Below are positions 1 to 5,270 of a DNA stretch of 5,270 bases, piece after piece. The position numbers were made by a program, and so were the translations under genes. This DNA is from an uncultured Porphyromonas sp. (lineage in GTDB: Bacteria; Bacteroidota; Bacteroidia; Bacteroidales; Porphyromonadaceae). The notes under the pieces are model-generated. The model saw only the letters and a list, made by a program, of their open reading frames with translations, made no database searches and was not told the origin of the DNA. The DNA lies in the NCBI GenBank assembly GCA_902490315.1, contig CABUDK010000056.1, forward strand, positions 1 through 5,270. Reading direction: 5' to 3'. Every line of letters starts with the position of its first letter. Within the stretch, counting starts at the first letter, position 1.

Positions 1-1958
1 ATATGATGTCGCTCCTAGCCCTCTCACTGGTCATCGGGGTCCTCGTCGACGATGCCATCGTGGTCATCGAGAATGTCTACCGCCACATGGAGATGGGCAA
101 GAACCGTGTCCGAGCCACGTGGGACGCACTCAACGAGATCGGTCTCACCGTCATCTCTGTGACCCTCGTCCTCGTCGTGGTCTTCCTACCGATCATCTTC
201 ACCAATTCACTGGTCTCTGACATCTTGCGTCAGTTCTGCGGAGTCATCGTCATCTCCATCCTCTTCAGCCTGCTCGCTGCCCTCACCTTGGTGCCTTTGC
301 TCACCTCTAGGCTGGGCAACATACAGCCGCTACGTGGCGATCGCCCACTGGGACGTATGCTTACGAGCTTCGAGCGGGGCATCAGTCGCTTTGCCGATGG
401 CATTTCGTCACTCACACGCTGGGGTCTAAGCCATCGCTGGGCTTTGGCAGGCATCGTTGTCGTGCTGATGGTTGCAGTGCTGGTGCTCTTCCCCTTGGGC
501 TTTATCAACTTTGAGTTCCAGCCCTATATGGATCGTCAAGAGTGTATCATACAGCTCGAGATGCCTAAGGACATCTCTATGGCTGAGTCTAACCAGCTCG
601 TGCGTAAAGCTGAGAACTGGCTCATGCAGCGCCCCGAGGTGGAGAAAGTGGTAACTATGGTCGGACTAACGAGTGACAACAGCCAGAGCAACAAAGGTAC
701 CCCCTACCTTGCTGAGCTAGATGTCAAGCTCCGGAAGACACCCGAAGGTACTGAAGCCTACGTGGCTCGTATCCGCAAGCCTCTGACCGACTACCTCGTC
801 GATGCGCGTGTCAATGTCTATAGTGTGAGCATGACTGGTACCGTCTCCAAGGCGGCTGTCGAGTACATCATCTCAGGTGCGGACAAGGACTCCGTGGCTC
901 GCTATGCAGACAAGGCTCTGGCGCTCCTGAGCTCCGTGACTGGAGTCATACAGCCTACCCTTTCGGTCGAAAACGCTACCCCCGAGATCCTCGTGCGGGT
1001 GGATCGTGATAAGATGTCCAATCTGGGACTAACGCTAGACAACGTGGGGGGTATGATGCAGACCCTCTTCCAGGGCAATGACCAGCTCCGCTACACGCAG
1101 GGAGACTACGAGTATGCGATAAATATACGTGCCGACAAGGCCTCTCGTCGCTCTATCGAAGATGTGGCAAGTCTCACCGTTGCCAATCCACAAGGCGACC
1201 TGATACAGTTGTCGCAGTTTGCCGATGTCACGCTCGGCATCGGGCCTAGTCGCTTGGAGCGCTTCAACCGCAACAGCTCGGTGACCCTGCGCGCACAAGC
1301 CTACGGCGTGCCAGCAGGCGCTATCGCCAAGCAGTTTATGAGCCAGCTCAGCGAGGAGCAGATGCCCCAAGGCGTACAGATACAGACCGCTGGAGATATG
1401 AAGAAGATGTCAGACTCGATGAGCGTCCTCACCACCGCCATCCTGCTCTCTCTACTCTTTATCTACCTAGCTCTCGTCTTGCTGTACAACAACTGGACAG
1501 ACCCGCTCGTCGTCATGATCGCTATCCCGCTATCTATCGTGGGAGCTCTTCTCGCCTTAGCTATGAGCAATACCGCTATGAGCATCTACGCTATGCTCGG
1601 CATGGTGATGCTGATCGGTCTCGTTGCCAAGAATGCGATCCTACTGGTGGACTTTGCCAACGAAGCTCGTGGCGAGGGCTTGCCCGTAGACGAAGCGCTC
1701 ATTCAGGCGGTCAAGCTTCGTACACGACCGATCCTTATGACGGCTCTGTCGACCATCATCGGTATGCTCCCCGTAGCGCTCTCACGCGGCTCGGGTGCTG
1801 AGCTACGCACCGGTATGGCGTGGGTCATCATCGGCGGTATGGCGCTCTCCACGTTGCTGACGCTGATTGTCGTACCCGCCCTTTACAAAGCCTTCCACTC
1901 AAGGCAGCGTACCAGTGCCAAGCCAAAGGTGGATATAGAGGCACTGATGCAGGAGTAA
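1..1958 (+). CDS. RND-family efflux pump inner-membrane permease (HAE1/AcrB-like), 5' end cut off by window
   Basis: This is the inner-membrane, proton-driven subunit of a tripartite efflux pump; it would work with a periplasmic adaptor and a TolC-like outer-membrane channel, neither of which is in the window. The 651 visible residues begin in transmembrane helix 4, with the Asp-Asp pair of the proton relay (residues 16-17, matching AcrB D407/D408) in LVDDAIVVIEN. Helices 5, 6 and 7 follow (about 48-66, 76-98, 145-165), then a periplasmic porter/docking loop (about 166-472) and helices 8-12 (about 474-628). The relay lysine (K543, AcrB K940) sits in GLVAKNAILLVDFA, and the LRTRPILMT motif is at 572-580. 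About 390 residues are missing, giving a full length near 1,040, normal for the family. The Asp-Asp/Lys set favours the drug-exporting HAE1 type over metal exporters; the substrate cannot be read. The ATG at position 3 is internal and not the real start. A terminator follows directly. Confidence 0.95.
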   Translation, partial: MMSLLALSLVIGVLVDDAIVVIENVYRHMEMGKNRVRATWDALNEIGLTVISVTLVLVVVFLPIIFTNSLVSDILRQFCGVIVISILFSLLAALTLVPLLTSRLGNIQPLRGDRPLGRMLTSFERGISRFADGISSLTRWGLSHRWALAGIVVVLMVAVLVLFPLGFINFEFQPYMDRQECIIQLEMPKDISMAESNQLVRKAENWLMQRPEVEKVVTMVGLTSDNSQSNKGTPYLAELDVKLRKTPEGTEAYVARIRKPLTDYLVDARVNVYSVSMTGTVSKAAVEYIISGADKDSVARYADKALALLSSVTGVIQPTLSVENATPEILVRVDRDKMSNLGLTLDNVGGMMQTLFQGNDQLRYTQGDYEYAINIRADKASRRSIEDVASLTVANPQGDLIQLSQFADVTLGIGPSRLERFNRNSSVTLRAQAYGVPAGAIAKQFMSQLSEEQMPQGVQIQTAGDMKKMSDSMSVLTTAILLSLLFIYLALVLLYNNWTDPLVVMIAIPLSIVGALLALAMSNTAMSIYAMLGMVMLIGLVAKNAILLVDFANEARGEGLPVDEALIQAVKLRTRPILMTALSTIIGMLPVALSRGSGAELRTGMAWVIIGGMALSTLLTLIVVPALYKAFHSRQRTSAKPKVDIEALMQE

Positions 1959-1998
1959 CCCGCACGGGTAGCAGCCCGCATCAAGTTTACTTTGTCTT

Positions 1999-2045
1999 AG
2001 TCACGCCTAGGAGCGATCACTCTCCTGGGCGTGACTTTTTCTGTT
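1999..2045 (+). terminator. Intrinsic terminator of the RND pump gene
   Basis: The arms 1999-2013 and 2022-2036 pair over 15 bp with a single G-T wobble around an 8-nt loop, and a T-rich tract (2036-2040, then CTGTTTT) follows. It starts 40 nt after the pump stop codon and should insulate the pump transcript from the dnaA region. There is no A-rich tract on the left side, so it is probably not bidirectional. Confidence 0.93.
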
Positions 2046-2459
2046 TTCGTTGCCAAACTGTTTTCATCCGTTGAAGCTATTGACTCATACAGCATGTTTC
2101 AAAAGAATCTAGGAGGAGCTACACAATGCCTCTTCAAACACGCCGAAAAGGTCTAAGATCCTATGAGAGAATTGATAGGATTTTGCCACCAGCTCCGCAT
2201 TAAAATCAGAAGCTGGTATAACTTTAAAACAACAATGAGAGACTATATAGGAACCCCGATCGTAACTTATTAGTACCCCCCTAGATAGCACATATTCTTA
2301 ACTGTCTATTACTCTATATACACCTCGAAGAAACATCCTTAACAGACTAACAATCAAACGACTATAGCAAATCACTTAATTGTCAACAACTCTACATCCT
2401 AACTCTTTGACAACAATAGAGATAGGAGGGAGGAGAGGAGCTTTTGTCGTTTTGTCCTG
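2046..2459. other. AT-rich intergenic region without a convincing gene
   Basis: About 410 bases between the pump terminator and the dnaA promoter are visibly AT-richer than the flanking genes and contain no ORF that looks coding. Small structures present are a hairpin with 10-bp arms (2155-2164 with 2175-2184, one wobble), a 7-bp inverted repeat (2188-2194 with 2211-2217), a 7-bp inverted repeat TTGTCAA/TTGACAA (2380-2386 with 2407-2413) and a 17-nt purine run (2424-2440). A 25-codon ORF at 2126-2203 has a strong AGGAGG before it but no other support. No consensus DnaA box (TTATNCACA) was found; the nearest has two mismatches (2316-2324). Its position before dnaA makes it a candidate origin region only by context. 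Confidence 0.55.
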
Positions 2460-2490
2460 TTGCATGGCATCTACAAAGTTAGGATCTTTG
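2460..2490 (+). promoter_or_regulatory. Candidate Bacteroidota-type promoter for dnaA
   Basis: A -33 element TTG (2460-2462) is followed after exactly 20 nt by GATCTTTG (2483-2490). This matches the known Bacteroides primary-sigma pattern TTG-N19-21-TANNTTTG except for one base in the -7 element. Transcription would begin near 2496-2498, giving a dnaA leader of about 110 nt whose first bases are the left arm of the AAGTGACC/GGTCACTT hairpin. A weaker alternative is TTG at 2380-2382 with ACTCTTTG at 2402-2409 (19-nt spacer, two mismatches). Confidence 0.5.
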
Positions 2491-2560
2491 CAAGTGAAAA
2501 GTGACCCCTTCCAGAGGAGCCTCCTCATAGGTCACTTGACTATCCTACTGTTGCAAAGAT
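2484..2560. repeat. Nested inverted repeat over dnaA promoter and leader
   Basis: Three sets of arms are nested around one centre. The outer perfect 10-bp pair is ATCTTTGCAA (2484-2493) with TTGCAAAGAT (2551-2560). The middle perfect 8-bp pair is AAGTGACC (2499-2506) with GGTCACTT (2530-2537). The inner pair is GAGGAG (2514-2519) with CTCCTC (2521-2526). The left outer arm overlaps the -7 element of the candidate dnaA promoter. The right outer arm plus A2561 reads TATCTTTG on the - strand, an exact -7 consensus facing the other way. As DNA this could be an operator; as RNA the middle and inner arms form a hairpin at the start of the dnaA leader. The function is not known. Confidence 0.7.
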
Positions 2561-2608
2561 AACAGTCTCATTTTACATCGACTACTATCATATACTTGAC
2601 TACTTAAT

Positions 2609-4036
2609 ATGACTGACAGAGAAGCTGCCCTGCGGGCGTGGTCTGAGTGTACAGTCCTCCTCCAAGCGATGATCCAACCAGAGGTCTACAACGCTTGGTT
2701 CCCACACATCAAGCCAGTCTCACTCATCGGAGTGGAGATGACGCTCGGTGTGCCTAGTCAGTTCTTCTGTGAGTACATCGAGACACACTTCATCAACGAG
2801 CTCAAGCAGGTACTCCAGCGTATCGTTGGTCCCAACGTAGTCCTCAAGTACAAGGCGCTTGTAGACAGTGCAGCCTCTCACCGCAAGAACTCGTCTGTGA
2901 CGCTGCCCACGCAGAGCTATGCCAGCAATGCTTATGGTGCTGCTAGGGCCTATACAATCAATGCCAACGGAGCTGCAGCCGCACTTAAGACGGAGCCACG
3001 TCAGTTACCAGACTTTGACTCGCAGCTCAAGCCTCAGCTGAGCTTTGATACCTACTATCAGGGGGAGTCCAATCGTACCGCCAGCTCCATCGCACGCTCT
3101 ATCGCTGAGAAGCCTGGACAAGGTGCCCTCAACCCTTGCTTTATCTATGGTCCTTCTGGAGTTGGTAAGACGCACCTGTGTCACGCCATCGGACTGCGAA
3201 TCAGAGAGCTTTACCCTGAGCTCAAGGTGCTCTACGTCTCCTCTCACATGTTTGAGATGCAGTACGTCGCCGCCACAAGAGCCAACACGACCAACGACTT
3301 TATCAACTTCTACCAGCAGATAGATGTGCTGCTCATCGACGACATACAGGGTCTGATCGCCAAAAAGAAGACACAGCTCACTTTCTTCCAAGTCTTCAAC
3401 CACCTCTACATGCTGGGCAAGCAGATCGTCTTGACGAGCGATACGGCACCCGTCAACCTAGCTGGACTTGAGGAACGCCTCATCTCCCGCATAGCAGGTA
3501 GCCTGACAATAGAGGTAGAGCGTCCCGACTACGACCTCCGCAGGGAGTACCTCCGCCACAAGAGCGAGGAGAGCGGGAGCATACTACCTCAAGAGATGAT
3601 CGACTACATAGCCCGCACGGTGACCAGCAGCATCCGTGGTTTGCAGGGAGTATTCTTTTCGCTCATCACCCGTGCAGCCGTCGAGGGTTGCGACATCACC
3701 TCCTCTTTTGTCAAGAAGATCGTCAGCCAGACGGTCAAGCAAGAGAAGAAAGAGATTACTGTCTCTATGATTGAGAAGACGGTGTGCGAATACTATCATG
3801 TGCCGATAGAGCTGGTGCGCAGTCGCTCGAGAAAGGCTGACGTGGCTCAGGCGAGGCAGATGATTATGTACTTTGCGAAGCGCTATACGGATCAATCGCT
3901 CAGTGCTATCGGCGAACTGCTCGGTGGCCGCTCGCACGCCACTGTGCTACACAGCTGCAAGGTAGTAGAGGATCAAGCAGAGGTCTCCACGGCTTACCGT
4001 TCAGACCTCACCGCTATCGAGTCGCTGATCAAGTAG
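2609..4036 (+). CDS. dnaA: Chromosomal replication initiator protein DnaA
   Basis: DnaA is the cytoplasmic AAA+ ATPase that binds origin DnaA boxes, opens the duplex and starts loading of the replicative helicase. At 475 residues it has the full four-domain plan: N-terminal interaction domain I (about 5-85), a low-complexity Ala/Asn/Ser linker II (about 86-140), AAA+ domain III and DNA-binding domain IV (about 380-475). Visible motifs are Walker A GPSGVGKT (181-188), Walker B VLLIDD (240-245), sensor 1 IVLTSD (273-278), box VII with arginines R290 and R294, a sensor-2 arginine in SSIRGLQG (R343), and the DnaA signature ARQMIMYF...GGRSHATVLHSCK (415-451). Oddities: the usual Asp of GRDH is Ser442, the FGWG that normally follows box VII is IAGS, and ELEG of sensor 2 is GLQG. 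The ATG at 2609 is the only plausible start because an in-frame TGA lies at 2597; no Shine-Dalgarno is seen, as is common in Bacteroidota. It is the first gene of a probable three-gene operon. Confidence 0.97.
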   Translation: MTDREAALRAWSECTVLLQAMIQPEVYNAWFPHIKPVSLIGVEMTLGVPSQFFCEYIETHFINELKQVLQRIVGPNVVLKYKALVDSAASHRKNSSVTLPTQSYASNAYGAARAYTINANGAAAALKTEPRQLPDFDSQLKPQLSFDTYYQGESNRTASSIARSIAEKPGQGALNPCFIYGPSGVGKTHLCHAIGLRIRELYPELKVLYVSSHMFEMQYVAATRANTTNDFINFYQQIDVLLIDDIQGLIAKKKTQLTFFQVFNHLYMLGKQIVLTSDTAPVNLAGLEERLISRIAGSLTIEVERPDYDLRREYLRHKSEESGSILPQEMIDYIARTVTSSIRGLQGVFFSLITRAAVEGCDITSSFVKKIVSQTVKQEKKEITVSMIEKTVCEYYHVPIELVRSRSRKADVAQARQMIMYFAKRYTDQSLSAIGELLGGRSHATVLHSCKVVEDQAEVSTAYRSDLTAIESLIK

Positions 4037-4055
4037 TCGCCAAAGATCCTCCCCT

Positions 4056-4661
4056 ATGCCACACCCACCCCGTGCTGCCAAGACAGGCTACATAGACCCC
4101 ACGACGATCATTGACGAGGGGGCGCACATTGGAGCTGGCACGACTATCTGGCACTTCTGCCATATCATGCACGATGCTGTCATCGGGGCGCAGTGTCATC
4201 TAGGACAAAACGTCGTCGTCCAGCCAGAGGTTCGTCTAGGCGACCGCTGCCGTGTCCTAAACAATGTCACGCTCTTCACAGGAGTTCATTGCGAAGAGGA
4301 GGTTTTCCTAGGACCTTCGTGCGTTTTCACCAATGTGATCAATCCGCGTGCGGCGGTCTCACGAAAGCACGAGTTTCGCCCCACACATATAGGCCGAGGA
4401 GCCTCTATCGGGGCCAATGCGACGATCCTTTGCGGGGTTAAGATTGGTGCTCACGCTATGATTGGCGCGGGCACGGTCGTGATCCGTGATGTGGCGCCCT
4501 ACGCTCTGGTCGTGGGCAACCCAGCTCGCCAAATTGGCTGGGTGAGCCAAGAGGGACACAAACTAGACTTCTCTGAGGGCTCCTCCTGCTATGTAGCGGA
4601 GGAGCAGCGCACCTACCACCTAAGCCCCGACAGCAACACTATAACTTGTGACAACCTGTAA
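4056..4661 (+). CDS. wbpD: UDP-2-acetamido-3-amino-2,3-dideoxy-glucuronate N-acetyltransferase (WbpD/WlbB type)
   Basis: The 201-residue product is a left-handed beta-helix (hexapeptide repeat) acyltransferase. Repeats of the I-G-A/x type run from about residue 12 to 145 (for example GAHIGAGTTIW, AVIGAQCHLGQNVVV, HIGRGASIGANATI, KIGAHAMIGAGTVV). The family-specific strings IWHFCHIM (31-38), NNVTLFTGVHCE (69-80), FLGPSCVFTNVINPRA (84-99) and YALVVGNPARQIGW (149-162) mark the WbpD/WlbB group. That group acetylates the 3-amino group of UDP-GlcNAc(3NH2)A with acetyl-CoA to give UDP-2,3-diacetamido-glucuronic acid, a cytoplasmic precursor for surface polysaccharide. In Porphyromonas gingivalis the Wbp pathway supplies A-LPS, which also anchors type IX secretion cargo. 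The length fits the family (about 190-200). It begins 19 nt after dnaA with no terminator between, so co-transcription is likely. The other Wbp pathway enzymes are not in this window. The family is sure; the exact substrate is inferred. Confidence 0.88.
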   Translation: MPHPPRAAKTGYIDPTTIIDEGAHIGAGTTIWHFCHIMHDAVIGAQCHLGQNVVVQPEVRLGDRCRVLNNVTLFTGVHCEEEVFLGPSCVFTNVINPRAAVSRKHEFRPTHIGRGASIGANATILCGVKIGAHAMIGAGTVVIRDVAPYALVVGNPARQIGWVSQEGHKLDFSEGSSCYVAEEQRTYHLSPDSNTITCDNL

Positions 4662-4668
4662 TCGATAT

Positions 4669-5058
4669 ATGAATATGGAAAGAAAAGCAACCACCCTAAC
4701 CAAGCAATACCTCATCGAGCCTAAGCACAGTGCTGCTGAGATGGGCTCTGGCGACATGCCCGTCCTCGCCACACCGGCACTGATCGCCTTTATGGAAAAC
4801 GCAGCTATGCTTCTCGCCCGCAACTATACCGAGGAGGGCTCGACGACCGTCGGCACGATGATCACGACCGACCACCAGCATGCGACACCCATCGGAGAGA
4901 CGATCACGGTCACAGCGCAACTCTCCTCGATAGAGGGGCGCAAGCTCACCTTCGCCATTGAGGCAACCGATCAAGCTGGCGTCGTGGCTCAGGCTACTCA
5001 TGAGCGTTTTATCGTATCTCGTCAACGATTCCTAGAGCGCTTGGGTATCAAGGAGTAG
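4669..5058 (+). CDS. Hotdog-fold thioesterase, FlK (fluoroacetyl-CoA thioesterase-like) family
   Basis: This 129-residue cytoplasmic protein has the small single hotdog-domain plan of the FlK-like thioesterases, which hydrolyse acyl-CoA thioesters as dimers. The catalytic set is recognisable: Thr35 in LATPALIAFME, Glu43 exactly eight residues later, and His69 in TTDHQHATP a further 26 residues on. These are the same spacings as Thr42, Glu50 and His76 of Streptomyces cattleya FlK. The MGSGDMPVLATP string at 25-36 and the C-terminal HERFIV strand are also typical. The true substrate is unknown; close relatives occur in many bacteria that meet no fluoroacetate, so a general acyl-CoA clean-up role is more likely. 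I chose ATG 4669, 7 nt after the preceding stop; ATG 4675 would serve equally well. An upstream GTG at 4648 overlaps wbpD and would add seven residues unlike the family. It is the last gene of the dnaA operon, followed by strong RNA structure. Confidence 0.88.
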   Translation: MNMERKATTLTKQYLIEPKHSAAEMGSGDMPVLATPALIAFMENAAMLLARNYTEEGSTTVGTMITTDHQHATPIGETITVTAQLSSIEGRKLTFAIEATDQAGVVAQATHERFIVSRQRFLERLGIKE

Positions 5059-5124
5059 TTTGGCTAAATCCTATTTCGAGGTGCTGGGAGCAGAGCACTC
5101 TAGGGATAGGATGTCTTAGTCAAA
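5059..5124 (+). repeat. 66-nt imperfect inverted repeat / long hairpin directly after the operon's last stop codon
   Basis: The segment folds on itself almost end to end, starting at the base after the stop codon. Positions 5059-5067 pair with 5116-5124 (9 bp, one G-U). After a 3-nt bulge (5113-5115), 5068-5074 pair with 5106-5112 (7 bp). Then 5075-5077 pair with 5103-5105, 5079-5080 with 5100-5101, and GTGCT 5081-5085 with AGCAC 5094-5098, leaving an 8-nt loop. The wobble pair and small bulges suggest an RNA fold rather than a recent DNA palindrome. It could stabilise the 3' end, be part of a 3'UTR-derived RNA, or be an intergenic repeat copy. Confidence 0.65.
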
Positions 5125-5138
5125 CGAGATAAAACTCG

Positions 5139-5182
5139 ATAGCCACGTGGAGATTTACGAATTCCCACGTGGCTATTTTTTA
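5139..5182 (+). terminator. Intrinsic terminator of the dnaA-wbpD-thioesterase operon
   Basis: The arms ATAGCCACGTGG (5139-5150) and CCACGTGGCTAT (5165-5176) form a perfect 12-bp stem with a 14-nt loop, and a run of six T follows (5176-5181). It lies 80 nt after the thioesterase stop codon and is separated from the long hairpin only by a mini-hairpin, CGAG/CTCG (5125-5128 with 5135-5138). Both arms contain the palindrome CCACGTGG and are the first two units of the periodic array that continues to the right. Confidence 0.92.
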
Positions 5183-5258
5183 TTTCCCACGTAGGCGAGA
5201 AACATTTCCTCCGAAGTTTCATTTCATTCCTCCGAAGTTTCATTTGATTCCTCCGAAG
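5143..5258. repeat. Six-unit intergenic array with 21-22 nt period and related 8-bp cores
   Basis: Eight-base cores recur at 5143 and 5165 (CCACGTGG), 5187 (CCACGTAG), and 5209, 5230 and 5251 (CTCCGAAG), with steps of 22, 22, 22, 21 and 21 nt. All six share C-x-x-C-G-x-x-G. From the second unit on each core is preceded by ATTCC, ATTTCC or a variant. Units 5206-5226 and 5227-5247 are identical at 20 of 21 bases; the last unit keeps its first 11 bases and then turns into a T-rich tail. The array reaches nearly to the window end and may continue. The first two units double as the terminator arms. The function is unknown. Confidence 0.75.
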
Positions 5259-5270
5259 AATTTTTTATTC

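Noticed and set aside
1035..1370. - strand ORFs inside the pump, dnaA, wbpD and thioesterase genes
   Set aside because: They are mirror frames of well-recognised genes and show no independent motif.
3..1958. Pump gene starting at the ATG at position 3 as a complete 651-residue protein
   Set aside because: The first residues are the middle of transmembrane helix 4 with the proton-relay Asp pair; the N-terminal third must lie upstream of the window.
2109..2291. 60-codon ORF on the - strand in the intergenic region
   Set aside because: It needs a GTG start, resembles no family I know, has no promoter or ribosome site, and covers several small inverted repeats; it is most likely a chance ORF.
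2380..2562. 60-codon + strand ORF running over the dnaA promoter
   Set aside because: It needs a TTG start, has an unprotein-like composition and overlaps the candidate promoter and the nested inverted repeat.
4648..5058. Longer thioesterase starting at GTG 4648
   Set aside because: It overlaps the end of wbpD by 14 nt and adds seven residues not typical of the family; ATG 4669 just after the wbpD stop is more natural.
5098..5243. 48-codon - strand ORF starting in the repeats, with GGAGGAAT-like sequence before ATG
   Set aside because: The apparent Shine-Dalgarno plus ATG is a by-product of the 21-nt repeat unit, and the frame runs straight through the operon terminator and the long hairpin.
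5143..5258. CRISPR array
   Set aside because: The whole period is only 21-22 nt, there are no distinct spacers of normal length between identical repeats, and the cores drift in sequence.

Overview
The window looks like a chromosomal segment of a Bacteroidota bacterium, most likely Porphyromonas or a close relative. The evidence is a diverged Bacteroidota-type DnaA of 475 residues, a promoter of the TTG-N20-xAxxTTTG type, absence of good Shine-Dalgarno sites at the main genes, moderately GC-rich coding DNA with clearly AT-richer intergenic DNA, and a WbpD-type sugar acetyltransferase of the kind used for surface polysaccharide in Porphyromonas. The genus assignment is inference from remembered sequence features, not from a search. 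All four genes lie on the + strand.

Layout. (1) Positions 1-1958: the C-terminal two thirds of an RND drug/proton antiporter subunit whose start lies outside the window, closed by a strong intrinsic terminator (1999-2045). (2) Positions 2046-2608: an AT-rich intergenic region with no convincing gene. Its right part holds a candidate dnaA promoter (2460-2490) and a striking nested inverted repeat (2484-2560). It is a possible place to look for a replication origin, but I see no consensus DnaA box. (3) Positions 2609-5058: three closely spaced genes that look like one operon: dnaA, then 19 nt later a WbpD/WlbB-type UDP-amino-sugar N-acetyltransferase, then 7 nt later a small hotdog-fold thioesterase of the FlK (fluoroacetyl-CoA thioesterase-like) family. 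(4) Positions 5059-5270: a heavily structured 3' region. A 66-nt imperfect hairpin, a mini-hairpin and a terminator hairpin abut one another. The terminator itself is built from the first two units of a six-unit array with a 21-22 nt period that runs towards the window end.

How the parts relate. The pump gene is transcriptionally separate from what follows. The dnaA operon joins replication initiation to a step in surface-polysaccharide sugar synthesis and to a housekeeping-type thioesterase. No shared biochemical role is evident, so growth-linked co-expression is the simplest reading. The items that ordinary annotation would miss are the periodic array at 5143-5258, the long hairpin at 5059-5124 and the nested inverted repeat in the dnaA leader.
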